Of a stretch of 64,000 nucleotides of DNA, positions 45,270-53,373 are shown piece after piece (position 1 is the first letter of the stretch; each line of letters opens with the position of its first letter). This DNA is from Flavobacterium sp. 5 (lineage in GTDB: Bacteria; Bacteroidota; Bacteroidia; Flavobacteriales; Flavobacteriaceae): positions 2,480,001 through 2,544,000 of the forward strand of contig NZ_PHUE01000001.1 in NCBI RefSeq assembly GCF_002813295.1. The letters run 5' to 3'. Both the position numbers and the translations under genes were made by a program. The notes beneath the pieces were generated by a model. It was given only the letters and a program-made list of their open reading frames with translations, was not told the origin of the DNA and made no database searches.

Positions 45270-46079
45270 TTAAGTTTCGATATAATTTTCATTGGCAAAT
45301 TCATTAATTATAAAATCAATATTCGTTTTGTAAGACTTTGAAAAAGGGAGTTTTATAGTAGTTTTCTTAATGTAGCATAACGAGTTTCCAGTGTGAATTC
45401 TAGAAATATAATTACGATTTACAATGTAGCTATTGTGTATTCTTATAAAAGGATTAGACAATACAGATTCAAAATGTTTTAGAGTTTTGAATGCGGTTAT
45501 CATTTCCCCATTTTTTAAATGGATATCTGTTGAATTATTATCTGCTTGGAAATAGCAAATTTCGTCAGAATCAATGTATCTGTGATCGCCATAGGATTTG
45601 ACGCATAGTATGAATGATTTTTTACTATTTCTTGATTCAATTTTTTCCAGATTTTGTTTTTCTGTGGAATTAGGATTTTGAACAAGCACTATTTCGTCTT
45701 CTGCATTTGTTTTATTCAATTTATGAATCAATTTTACAAAATCAATAACTAGTAATGGTTTTAATAAATAATCAATTACTTCATATTTAATACAGTCGAA
45801 GGCAAAATCCTTTTTCTTAGTTGTAATAACAATTTTTGGTAAATCTTTCAAATACATTAATAACCCATTGATTAATTGCAGGGATAAATTACTGTTCTTG
45901 TCATTAGGATCAATTTCCAAAAAAATGAGCCTTGGCATATGTTCTAAAATTAGATTTACACCATCTGCATAATTATCAGCAGAACCAAGAAAGTTCAATT
46001 CTGAAAATTCATCGGCCATTGCCTTTGTTTTCAAAACACTTTCAGGATCATCATCAATAATAATGTAGGTGTAATTCAT
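45270..46079 (-). CDS. LytTR-family response regulator with altered phosphorylation site
   Basis: This regulator of about 269 residues pairs a receiver (about 1-120) with a LytTR DNA-binding domain (about 160-260: YFQADNNSTDIHLKNGEMITAFKTLKHFE, FIRIHNSYIVNRNYISRI). The acidic cluster IIDDDPES and the Lys of LLKPL are present. The expected phospho-Asp is replaced by Glu (LIFLEIDP, about residue 55), which may mimic the active state. I start at the ATG at 46079; a TTG 7 codons upstream is in frame but less likely. No LytS-type kinase is adjacent. Confidence 0.9.
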   Translation of the reverse strand: MNYTYIIIDDDPESVLKTKAMADEFSELNFLGSADNYADGVNLILEHMPRLIFLEIDPNDKNSNLSLQLINGLLMYLKDLPKIVITTKKKDFAFDCIKYEVIDYLLKPLLVIDFVKLIHKLNKTNAEDEIVLVQNPNSTEKQNLEKIESRNSKKSFILCVKSYGDHRYIDSDEICYFQADNNSTDIHLKNGEMITAFKTLKHFESVLSNPFIRIHNSYIVNRNYISRIHTGNSLCYIKKTTIKLPFSKSYKTNIDFIINEFANENYIET

Positions 46080-46386
46080 TTTTTTGGGACTTAATTTCAA
46101 TACGGTATCCTATATCTTTTTTATAAATATATGGGTTTTCTACTTAATATATTTGTGTTAAAATAATAATTAGTATTGGGGGAATAAATAATTATTGCAA
46201 ATAATAAAATAAAAAACACTCAAAGTTATGTTTTTTTATTATAAATAAATCAAAAAGGGTAAAGAATTTTGACGGTATTTAATTGTAAACTAAAGATATA
46301 CGGAAATTGTAAAGTGTTTTTTTTGGTTTCAAGGCAAAAAAAATGCTTCTCAGATGAGAAGCATTTTTAGATAATTATTGAGAAAA
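46080..46386. other. 307-nt spacer, LytTR regulator / glyS
   Basis: It holds the LytTR regulator leader and the glyS terminator (46339-46368). Very AT-rich; I could not pick a promoter and see no gene. Confidence 0.35.
46339..46368 (-). terminator. Terminator of glyS
   Basis: Arms AAAAATGCTTCTCA and TGAGAAGCATTTTT (14 bp) with a 2-nt loop, 19 nt after the glyS stop. Confidence 0.85.
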
Positions 46387-47925
46387 TTACATTTTCATTA
46401 ACCAATTTTTCATTGAAACTTCATCTTCTATAATTGATTTCAAATCGGCAATTGCTACGCGGTCTTGTTTCATCGTATCTCTGTGACGAATCGTTACTGT
46501 TTGGTCTTCGATTGTTTGATGATCTACAGTTATACAGAATGGCGTTCCTAAAGCATCTTGTCTTCTGTAACGTCTTCCTACTGCATCTTTTTCATCATAA
46601 GCTACATTGAAATCCCATTTTAAATCTTCGATTATTTTTTTAGAAATTTCTGGTAAACCATCTTTTTTAACTAATGGTAAAACCGCTGCTTTTGTTGGAG
46701 CTAAAACTGATGGTAATTTTAAAACTGTTCTTGTAGAACCATCTTCTAATGTTTCTTCTTTTAACGAAGTTGCGAAAACAGCTAAGAACATTCTGTCTAA
46801 ACCAACTGAAGTTTCTACTACATAAGGAACATAGTTTTCATTTAATTCAGGATCAAAATATTGTAATTTTCTTCCAGAGAATTGTTCGTGTGCTTTTAAA
46901 TCAAAATCTGTACGAGAGTGTATTCCTTCTAATTCTTTGAATCCAAAAGGGAAATTAAACTCAATATCAGCGGCAGCATTTGCATAATGCGCTAATTTTT
47001 CGTGATCGTGAAAACGGTAATTTTCTTTTCCTAAACCAAGAGATAAATGCCAGTTTAAACGAGTTGTTTTCCAGTGTTCATACCATTGCATTTCTTCGCC
47101 TGGACGTACAAAAAATTGCATCTCCATTTGTTCAAATTCACGCATACGGAAGATGAATTGTCTAGCAACAATTTCGTTTCTAAACGCTTTTCCAGTTTGA
47201 GCAATTCCAAAAGGAACTTTCATTCTTCCTGATTTTTGCACATTCAAGAAATTCACAAAAATACCCTGAGCTGTTTCTGGGCGTAAATACAAATCCATTG
47301 CAGAATCTGCTGAAGCACCAAGTTTTGTTCCGAACATTAAGTTAAATTGCTTTACATCTGTCCAGTTTCTAGAACCAGTTTCAGGATCAGCGATTTCAAG
47401 TTCTTCAATTAATGCTTTTACATCTTGAAGATCTTCGCTCATTCCTTTAGCAAGTCTTTCCAGAATTTCTCTTTCTTTCGCCAAATATTCAACTACACGT
47501 GGATTTGTTGTAACAAATTCTTCTTCGTTGAAAGCATCACCAAAACGAGCTTTTGCTTTTTCAATTTCTTTTTTAGCCTTCACATTAAGCTTTTCCGCAT
47601 AATCTTCAACCAAAACGTCAGCTCTATATCTTTTTTTCGAATCTTTGTTATCTATCAATGGATCATTGAAGGCGTCTACGTGACCTGATGCTTTCCAAGT
47701 TGTTGGGTGCATCAAAATTGCCGCATCTAGTCCTACGATGTTCTCGTTCATTTGAACCATCGATTTCCACCAATATTCGCGTATGTTCTTTTTTAATTCT
47801 ACTCCGTTTTGTGCATAATCATAAACAGCACTCAATCCATCGTATACTTCGCTAGACGGAAAAATAAATCCGTACTCTTTTGCGTGCGAAACCACATTCT
47901 TAAATAAATCTTCTTGTTTTGCCAT
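46387..47925 (-). CDS. glyS: Glycyl-tRNA synthetase (homodimeric type)
   Basis: This enzyme charges tRNA-Gly. The 512-residue protein is the single-chain class II type usual in Bacteroidota, not the two-subunit GlyQS. Visible are SSEVYDGLSAVYDYAQNGVELK, motif 2 RNEIVARQFIFRMREFEQMEMQFF, motif 3 region VVETSVGLDRMFLAV and the anticodon-binding end with RRYRRQDALGTPFCITVD. The symbol is given by function; some annotations call this type glyQS. Confidence 0.95.
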   Translation of the reverse strand: MAKQEDLFKNVVSHAKEYGFIFPSSEVYDGLSAVYDYAQNGVELKKNIREYWWKSMVQMNENIVGLDAAILMHPTTWKASGHVDAFNDPLIDNKDSKKRYRADVLVEDYAEKLNVKAKKEIEKAKARFGDAFNEEEFVTTNPRVVEYLAKEREILERLAKGMSEDLQDVKALIEELEIADPETGSRNWTDVKQFNLMFGTKLGASADSAMDLYLRPETAQGIFVNFLNVQKSGRMKVPFGIAQTGKAFRNEIVARQFIFRMREFEQMEMQFFVRPGEEMQWYEHWKTTRLNWHLSLGLGKENYRFHDHEKLAHYANAAADIEFNFPFGFKELEGIHSRTDFDLKAHEQFSGRKLQYFDPELNENYVPYVVETSVGLDRMFLAVFATSLKEETLEDGSTRTVLKLPSVLAPTKAAVLPLVKKDGLPEISKKIIEDLKWDFNVAYDEKDAVGRRYRRQDALGTPFCITVDHQTIEDQTVTIRHRDTMKQDRVAIADLKSIIEDEVSMKNWLMKM

Positions 47926-47932
47926 AGTGGTG

Positions 47933-47940
47933 CAAAAATA
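47933..47940 (-). promoter_or_regulatory. -7 box of glyS (near-leaderless)
   Basis: Minus-strand TATTTTTG fits TAnnTTTG and ends 7 nt before the ATG. No clear -33 box. Confidence 0.4.
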
Positions 47941-48021
47941 TAAAAAGTGAAATTAAAAAAAGAAAAAAAATGAAGTTTGAAGTTGTGGATTTCTTATTTT
48001 TATGGATAAATCAATTTTTTT

Positions 48022-48705
48022 ATGCTTAATTCCTTGATTAATTTGTTTTTCCCAAAGGTTTGTGCTGGTTGTAAATCATTTATAGGTTCCAATGAATATG
48101 TGGTTTGTACCGTTTGCAGACATGAGTTACCTTTGACTAATCATCATTTGAATCCCGAAAATGAAGCTTTTAAAAGGTTTTATGGTAGGATTCCAGTAGA
48201 ATATGTTTCGGCATTTTTGTATTTTAATAAAAAAGGAATGGTTCAGGAAATGATTCATAACCTAAAATACAAAGGACATGAAGAAATAGGAACTTTTTTG
48301 GGAGAGTGGTGTGCTGCCGATTTAGAAAATTGTAGTATTATGAAAAATGTAGATGCTATTATTCCGGTTCCCTTGCATAAAAAGCGATTGAAAGAGCGTG
48401 GATACAATCAGGTGACGAATTTTGGTTTGGCATTGTCCAAGAGTTTTGAAATTCCTCTGAATGATACAATTTTAATGCGAAAAGTATATTCTAAAACTCA
48501 ATCAAAGAAAAATCTTTTGGGACGAATGGATGGTATTCAAACTGTTTTTGATGTAGTTTATGATGAGAATGATAAAGGGAAACACTATTTACTTATTGAC
48601 GATGTAATTACTACAGGAGCTACTCTCGAAGCTTGTTCGAAAGCTTTGCTGAAAATTCCAGATGTAAAAATTAGTATTATTTGTATGGCGATGGCACATT
48701 CCTGA
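48022..48705 (+). CDS. comF: ComF-family phosphoribosyltransferase-like protein
   Basis: This 227-residue protein has an N-terminal four-Cys zinc finger (CAGC then CTVC, residues 14-37) and a PRTase-fold C-terminus with the PRPP-binding loop YLLIDDVITTGATLEACSKAL. KTQSKKNLLGR is the ComF/GntX signature. Relatives take part in DNA uptake in competent bacteria; whether this one does is not shown. It is followed by a decayed type A repeat. Confidence 0.9.
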   Translation: MLNSLINLFFPKVCAGCKSFIGSNEYVVCTVCRHELPLTNHHLNPENEAFKRFYGRIPVEYVSAFLYFNKKGMVQEMIHNLKYKGHEEIGTFLGEWCAADLENCSIMKNVDAIIPVPLHKKRLKERGYNQVTNFGLALSKSFEIPLNDTILMRKVYSKTQSKKNLLGRMDGIQTVFDVVYDENDKGKHYLLIDDVITTGATLEACSKALLKIPDVKISIICMAMAHS

Positions 48706-48737
48706 TTTTTTAGTTTAGTCTAAAGTTCTTGTGTGTC

Positions 48738-48806
48738 GCATGAGGGATAGCAGCAAGTTACCTTGTAACGAATATTAACCCTTTTATTGAAATACAGGCA
48801 TGCCCT
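48738..48806. repeat. Dispersed intergenic repeat, type A, copy 3 (short, diverged)
   Basis: It begins GCATGAGGGATAGCAG and ends GGCATGCCCTA. Relative to copies 1 and 2 the start changed GCGTG to GCATG and the end changed CACGC to CATGC, so the ends still pair. Confidence 0.65.
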
Positions 48807-48820
48807 AGTGGACTTTAGAA

Positions 48821-51082
48821 TTATTTTTGAACATAGGTTCTGAAATACCCACACTCCTTTATGATTTCTTTATAATATTTGGTTTTTGGATAATTAGCTT
48901 TAATGTTTTTGAATCCCTGCCAAGCGATAAAGTTGCTTTTATCGTCCTGAATGTCCCAAGTGGATAAATTAAGCGAATAGTATTTTTTATTATAATAATC
49001 GTTGCGCTCGCATTTGGCAATCATGTATTGTGTTTTGGCTTTTTGCTCATCGTTTTTGGCGGCTGTAAACGCTTTTTGATAATAGGCTTTCGACAAAGAA
49101 CAATTGGTAATCATGTCTCGAATGGGATCTCTAAAAAAATCGGGTGTAGAACCAGATCCAGCAATATTTCCTTCGTAAAATAATCGGCCATTACCAAAGT
49201 GTGAGATGTTGTAAAAAGCATTTCCAAGTAAGACACTGTTGTTGTACACGTCAGTTTGTTTGGTGACATTGTCCTGTAATTTTTGAATAATGGTTAGAAA
49301 ATCAAGTATAGTGTATTTCTTTTTTTGAACGGCTTGATGTTCACAATCGTGACAATCTTTAATGTTTCCTAGAAATGGATTTCCATAGAATGCAGTGTTT
49401 TCCTGACCTTCTGCTTGCTTCATAAAGGCTATAGCTTCGGGAATTTTATTTTGAAAAGCGGCTTTCGTTCCTTGAAAATAGTTTATATCAGCTAGTTTTA
49501 CAGAATAAATTGATGCGCCAATTTTTTCGATTTCGGTTTTGTTTGTTTTGGATAAAAAGGCTTTCATATCGAGAAGTTGTTTTTCGTTATCATAAAAGTT
49601 AGATTCATGATTGAAAATCTCGGTCATTACCGTATTTTTTTGTGAACGGTATAATGCAGCCAAATAGTTTTGACTCCAAGCTGTAGCATTTTCATATCGA
49701 AAATTATCAATTGGATTTTTAGGCAGTTCCAAATACAACCATGATAAATCGTCCAAAATAGTTTTTTCGTTTTCGGGGTTAAGTTGGTCTATTTTGCTGA
49801 GGTTGTTTACAAACTTCAATAGGCGTACTTGACTTATGGCCAAAGGAGTTTTTGGCATTTTGTTTTCGGCTTCATTAAAATCCTTTTCGGCTTGTTTGAA
49901 ATTTCCGTTCAAGGTTTCTAAATAACCAGCGGCTACATTCCATAAATAGGGTTGCGATGTTTTGTTGGATTGTGCGATTTTGGTAACCAAATTGATAGTC
50001 GATTTACGAATGCTGTCTTTGGCTCTTTTTTTGTTTTCAAGAACAGTTTTGTCTTTAAAGGAACGGTCTATTTTGTTCTCTTGATTATTGATTAATCGGG
50101 TTAATAAATAATCGATATGTTGATTTTTTGGTTGTATTTTATAGATTTCGGTAATAGCTTTTTCTTCATCATTATAATAACCTTGAATGGCCCAAAGAGC
50201 AGTTTTTTCATCATCGGTTTTAGCCATAGCTAAGGATTGTTTCCAATCTTTTTCTTGTTGAGGGTGAAAACAATAGGCAGAAACAACACGCATTGTTGGA
50301 CATTTGTCAAATACTTTACTGTATAAAAAGTTAGATTTTGCATAATGCTTTTGTTGGTATTCAATTCCAGCTATGTAAGCCAATGCTCTGTAGTAAAGAG
50401 TGTTTTTTGGTGTTAATTTTTCGGTTTGATTAAAGAAAGTTACCGTATTTTCTTGTTGAGCACTGTAAAAATTGGCTTTGATTGTTAGAAACCAATACCT
50501 GTTTTTAAGAAAAGGATCTTTGGCATCATTATATTTTTGTTCTAGTGACTTGATCAATTTAAGGTCGGAGATAACTTCTCTTTTTACAGTCTCATCGTAA
50601 TTCCAAGAATCGAATCGCTGGGTAGAATAGGTTTCAATGGTTTGAGCATCATTTAAAAATAGTATAAAGTCTTTGGTTTTAGAATCATCTAATTTTATTT
50701 TTTTATTCCATTTTTCAGATGTTTTATTTGCTTTGCTTTTTTTGTAATACATGAATAGATTAGAAACATCGGCACTGCTGGAATCTGCTAAGAAAAAGGT
50801 TAAGTCTTTTTCGTTAATTTTACCTTCCAAATAGGCTGACCAGTCTTTTACATTTTCATTGTTGAATCTTGTAAGATGTTCAGTGTCGAAACCAATTCCG
50901 TAGAAGATATCATTAGATAAAAATAGAGGCGAATAGGACTTATCCACAAAAGTTTCTGGAGTAAAATTGGAATCAAATGACCAACCCCAATCGCCATCAG
51001 CGCAAGCATAAATAGTTCCGTAAACTAAAAGAGTAAGCCCACTAAAAGCAATTAATAACTTCTTTAAAAATGTCTTTTTCAT
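48821..51082 (-). CDS. Large exported helical-repeat protein
   Basis: I do not recognise the family of this 753-residue protein. It has a signal peptide (about 1-26, cut near YACA), then an N-terminal region rich in aromatic residues. A long array of helix pairs resembling tetratricopeptide repeats follows (for example NTLYYRALAYIAGIEYQQKHYAKSNFLYSKV, NFKQAEKDFNEAENKMPKTPLA). A CHDCEH metal-like motif lies near residue 570 and CERN near 700. It starts inside the end of the upstream lipoprotein gene with a 41-nt overlap, so the two are coupled. Confidence 0.78.
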   Translation of the reverse strand: MKKTFLKKLLIAFSGLTLLVYGTIYACADGDWGWSFDSNFTPETFVDKSYSPLFLSNDIFYGIGFDTEHLTRFNNENVKDWSAYLEGKINEKDLTFFLADSSSADVSNLFMYYKKSKANKTSEKWNKKIKLDDSKTKDFILFLNDAQTIETYSTQRFDSWNYDETVKREVISDLKLIKSLEQKYNDAKDPFLKNRYWFLTIKANFYSAQQENTVTFFNQTEKLTPKNTLYYRALAYIAGIEYQQKHYAKSNFLYSKVFDKCPTMRVVSAYCFHPQQEKDWKQSLAMAKTDDEKTALWAIQGYYNDEEKAITEIYKIQPKNQHIDYLLTRLINNQENKIDRSFKDKTVLENKKRAKDSIRKSTINLVTKIAQSNKTSQPYLWNVAAGYLETLNGNFKQAEKDFNEAENKMPKTPLAISQVRLLKFVNNLSKIDQLNPENEKTILDDLSWLYLELPKNPIDNFRYENATAWSQNYLAALYRSQKNTVMTEIFNHESNFYDNEKQLLDMKAFLSKTNKTEIEKIGASIYSVKLADINYFQGTKAAFQNKIPEAIAFMKQAEGQENTAFYGNPFLGNIKDCHDCEHQAVQKKKYTILDFLTIIQKLQDNVTKQTDVYNNSVLLGNAFYNISHFGNGRLFYEGNIAGSGSTPDFFRDPIRDMITNCSLSKAYYQKAFTAAKNDEQKAKTQYMIAKCERNDYYNKKYYSLNLSTWDIQDDKSNFIAWQGFKNIKANYPKTKYYKEIIKECGYFRTYVQK

Positions 51083-52046
51083 AATTTTTTAAATTGAATT
51101 CGTCTAAATCGTAAAAGATAATTTCTTTCGGATTTTGAGTTGTATTTTCTTTGAGATCATTTGCCATTTCTAGCAAATCATTTTGTGATATCGTTTCTAA
51201 CTTTAATTGGTCATTTTCTTTGTAAAAAACACTATTCATGAAAATAGATTTTTTACAACTAAACCAATTATTTTTTGTAGGAACAAAACTACTGTTATTT
51301 TTTAAATTATCAATATCAATTTTGTTTCTTAGTCCAATTATTTTCCCTTCTCTTGTATGAATGCCCCATGAATAAATAGGTAATGCAATGTTTATAGATA
51401 GAGGATAGTTTTTTAGGCTTGCTAAATAGCGGTTTGCAATATTGCGATCGTAAATAGAATTCAGTGAATCGGGAGCTATTGTGCCCATGTTGTAGTACAT
51501 TAAAATGCCTCTGTCTACATTTGGGATCTTTGTTTTTTTAAAATATTTTATTTGATGTAGGCGTATGGTTGCTGAGAGTTTTTTATTTGAAATTTTTTTG
51601 AATGCTTCAATAAATCGCAAATAATTGTCTTTGCTTTCAAGAGTCCAATCGCAATCAATTTGAATTTCTTGAATACTGATTTTGTTTTTTAAGTTGATTT
51701 GTTGAATGAAATTATTTGTTTTTTGAGCTAAATCCGATACGTTTAATTTTGAGTCCAGCATCACTCTGTTTTTGATATATACTACTGGTATTATTTTAAA
51801 ATTATAGATTTTATCTTCAAATCGGATTGGGCTTCTTGGATAGGCTTCTTTAGTGTTTGGGTTTAAATCTATATCAAAATACCGAATATAAAGTCTCTGA
51901 ACTTGATTGGCAGTCAAACAGTCTTTTTCTGTTGGTGAAAGTCTAAAAATAGTTTTCCAATAGTAAAAAGAGATTATAGGCTGTTCTTGTTGTTGACAGG
52001 AAACAAAGAAACAGAGAGCAATTCCAAAAAGAAATATTTTTTTCAA
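51042..52046 (-). CDS. Lipoprotein with TIM-barrel-like (DUF3142-like) domain
   Basis: This 334-residue protein starts with TTG (no upstream alternative before a stop) and a lipobox FVSC (Cys 17). Strands such as IQEIQIDCDWTLESKDNYLRF, LSATIRLHQIKYF, DRGILMYYNMG and LSINIALPIYSWG follow the beta-alpha order of a glycosidase-like TIM barrel. The best match I can suggest is DUF3142, tentatively. No catalytic pair is assigned. It overlaps the following helical-repeat gene by 41 nt. Confidence 0.72.
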   Translation of the reverse strand: MKKIFLFGIALCFFVSCQQQEQPIISFYYWKTIFRLSPTEKDCLTANQVQRLYIRYFDIDLNPNTKEAYPRSPIRFEDKIYNFKIIPVVYIKNRVMLDSKLNVSDLAQKTNNFIQQINLKNKISIQEIQIDCDWTLESKDNYLRFIEAFKKISNKKLSATIRLHQIKYFKKTKIPNVDRGILMYYNMGTIAPDSLNSIYDRNIANRYLASLKNYPLSINIALPIYSWGIHTREGKIIGLRNKIDIDNLKNNSSFVPTKNNWFSCKKSIFMNSVFYKENDQLKLETISQNDLLEMANDLKENTTQNPKEIIFYDLDEFNLKNYEKDIFKEVINCF

Positions 52047-52065
52047 AAAGTGATTATTTTATAAG

Positions 52066-52236
52066 TTACTCTTTTCGTTTTTTGGCACGACTATATGTCC
52101 AGTAAGCTAGCACTACTAGTATAACAAACGGAATATAGGAACCAATGAGCACACCAATTTCATAACCATTATTGGGTGCGTTTTTAATTTTTTCTTCAAT
52201 GTTTACTTTTTGAAGTAATGTTATGAAAAGTGTCAT
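52066..52236 (-). CDS. Small single-pass membrane protein
   Basis: This 56-residue protein has a short N-terminal helix, then a hydrophobic stretch at about 26-46 (IGVLIGSYIPFVILVVLAYW) and a basic tail SRAKKRKE. I start at the ATG at 52236 because the frame upstream runs into the enoyl-CoA hydratase gene. It begins 2 nt after that gene's stop, so it is co-transcribed. Function unknown. Confidence 0.6.
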   Translation of the reverse strand: MTLFITLLQKVNIEEKIKNAPNNGYEIGVLIGSYIPFVILVVLAYWTYSRAKKRKE

Positions 52237-52238
52237 TG

Positions 52239-52997
52239 TTATTTTATTAAAGCATTTTTTGTAAAATCCGAAAGAACTAATTTTCCAGAAATAGCAGCTC
52301 TTTCTTTTAATAATTTGTCCCAATTAGTTGTTCCTTCCCAAAATATTTTTTTCATTTCCAAAAGAGCTTCTGGGTTGTAATGGGCTAGTTTTCTTGTAAA
52401 AAGGTCTACTTCTAGATCAAGTTCTTCTTTTGTTTCCAGAACTTTTGCATATAATCCCTTTTGAAAAGCCCATGAAGCTGTTTTCCATTCATGTGCAGCC
52501 AAGGTCATTTCGGACATTGCTATTTTACCTATTTTTCTGCTTACGGCTGGTTCTATGACAAAAGGACCAATTCCAATAGCTAATTCTGATAATTTAATAC
52601 TGCATTCTAGAGTTGCCAAAGCATAATCACAAGCGGCAATGATACCAACACCTCCGCCAACGGCTTTACCCTGAATACGTCCTATAATTATTTTTTTGCA
52701 CGTACGCATCGCATTGATCAAATTGGCAAAACCAGTAAAAAATCGAGTTCCTTCTTCAAAGGTGCTTACAGCTAATAATTCGTCAAATGAGGCACCCGCA
52801 CAAAAAGTACCCGTACCTTCACTTTTTAAAATAATTACGGAAACAGCTGCGTTGTCACTCAAATAAATAAGTTCATTAGTCAATCGATCCAGTAATACTC
52901 TTGGAAAAGAGTTGCTGGCAGGATGTCCAAACTGCACTGTAGCTATTTTGTTTTCGATTGTTGTTAAGAGTGTTCCAGTTTTATCAGATGTTAACAT
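52239..52997 (-). CDS. Enoyl-CoA hydratase/isomerase family protein
   Basis: This 252-residue crotonase-fold enzyme likely hydrates an enoyl-CoA. The oxyanion-hole regions are FCAGASFDEL (about 68-77) and GKAVGGGVGIIAACDYALA (about 108-126). The catalytic Glu position after that loop reads SIKLSELAIGIGPF. The exact substrate is unknown. No other beta-oxidation genes are adjacent. Confidence 0.88.
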   Translation of the reverse strand: MLTSDKTGTLLTTIENKIATVQFGHPASNSFPRVLLDRLTNELIYLSDNAAVSVIILKSEGTGTFCAGASFDELLAVSTFEEGTRFFTGFANLINAMRTCKKIIIGRIQGKAVGGGVGIIAACDYALATLECSIKLSELAIGIGPFVIEPAVSRKIGKIAMSEMTLAAHEWKTASWAFQKGLYAKVLETKEELDLEVDLFTRKLAHYNPEALLEMKKIFWEGTTNWDKLLKERAAISGKLVLSDFTKNALIK

Positions 52998-53124
52998 AAG
53001 GCGTATTTTGATGTAAAGTTAAAAAAGTAAAGGAAGCAAAATGGATTATTTTTAGATTAACAGAATAGTCTTTTTGAAATTTGCATATTCCTATAATTAA
53101 ATGTTATATTTGCCCAATCGTTTT

Positions 53125-53198
53125 GGGGGATTAGCTCATTTGGCTAGAGCGCTTGCCTGGCAGGCAAGAGGTGGTCGGTTCGAATCCGATATTCTCCA
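53125..53198 (+). tRNA. tRNA-Ala (anticodon GGC)
   Basis: A 74-nt cloverleaf. The acceptor GGGGGAT pairs with ATTCTCC using two G-U pairs. The anticodon stem CTTGC/GCAAG holds loop CTGGCAG with GGC at 53159-53161. The T arm is GTCGG-TTCGAAT-CCGAT. The discriminator is A and CCA is not encoded. Confidence 0.93.
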
Positions 53199-53206
53199 CG
53201 AAATAC

Positions 53207-53238
53207 AAAAGGTTGTTCTAATTTTAGAGCAACCTTTT
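53207..53238 (+). terminator. Terminator after tRNA-Ala
   Basis: Arms AAGGTTGTTCT and AGAGCAACCTT (one G-U pair) are followed by T6, about 10 nt after the tRNA. Confidence 0.85.
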
Positions 53239-53341
53239 TTCTATTTCTGCCAAAAAACAATAATTATTTCAAAGTATTGACTTGTGAAATCAGTGTTCCT
53301 TTTTTAACTCTTTTACGAGCACATAACCAATAAACTTTTTC

Positions 53342-53349
53342 TATTTTTG
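53342..53349 (+). promoter_or_regulatory. -7 box candidate for the prolyl oligopeptidase
   Basis: TATTTTTG fits TAnnTTTG, 12 nt before the ATG at 53362 and 24 nt before the one at 53374. Confidence 0.4.
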
Positions 53350-53373
53350 TTGGAAACTCCAATGAATATCAAA

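Noticed and set aside
52237..52323. 29-residue N-terminal extension of the small membrane protein at 52066
   Set aside because: The extension lies wholly within the enoyl-CoA hydratase gene and has Cys/Lys/Phe composition unlike a leader; the ATG at 52236 fits operon spacing.
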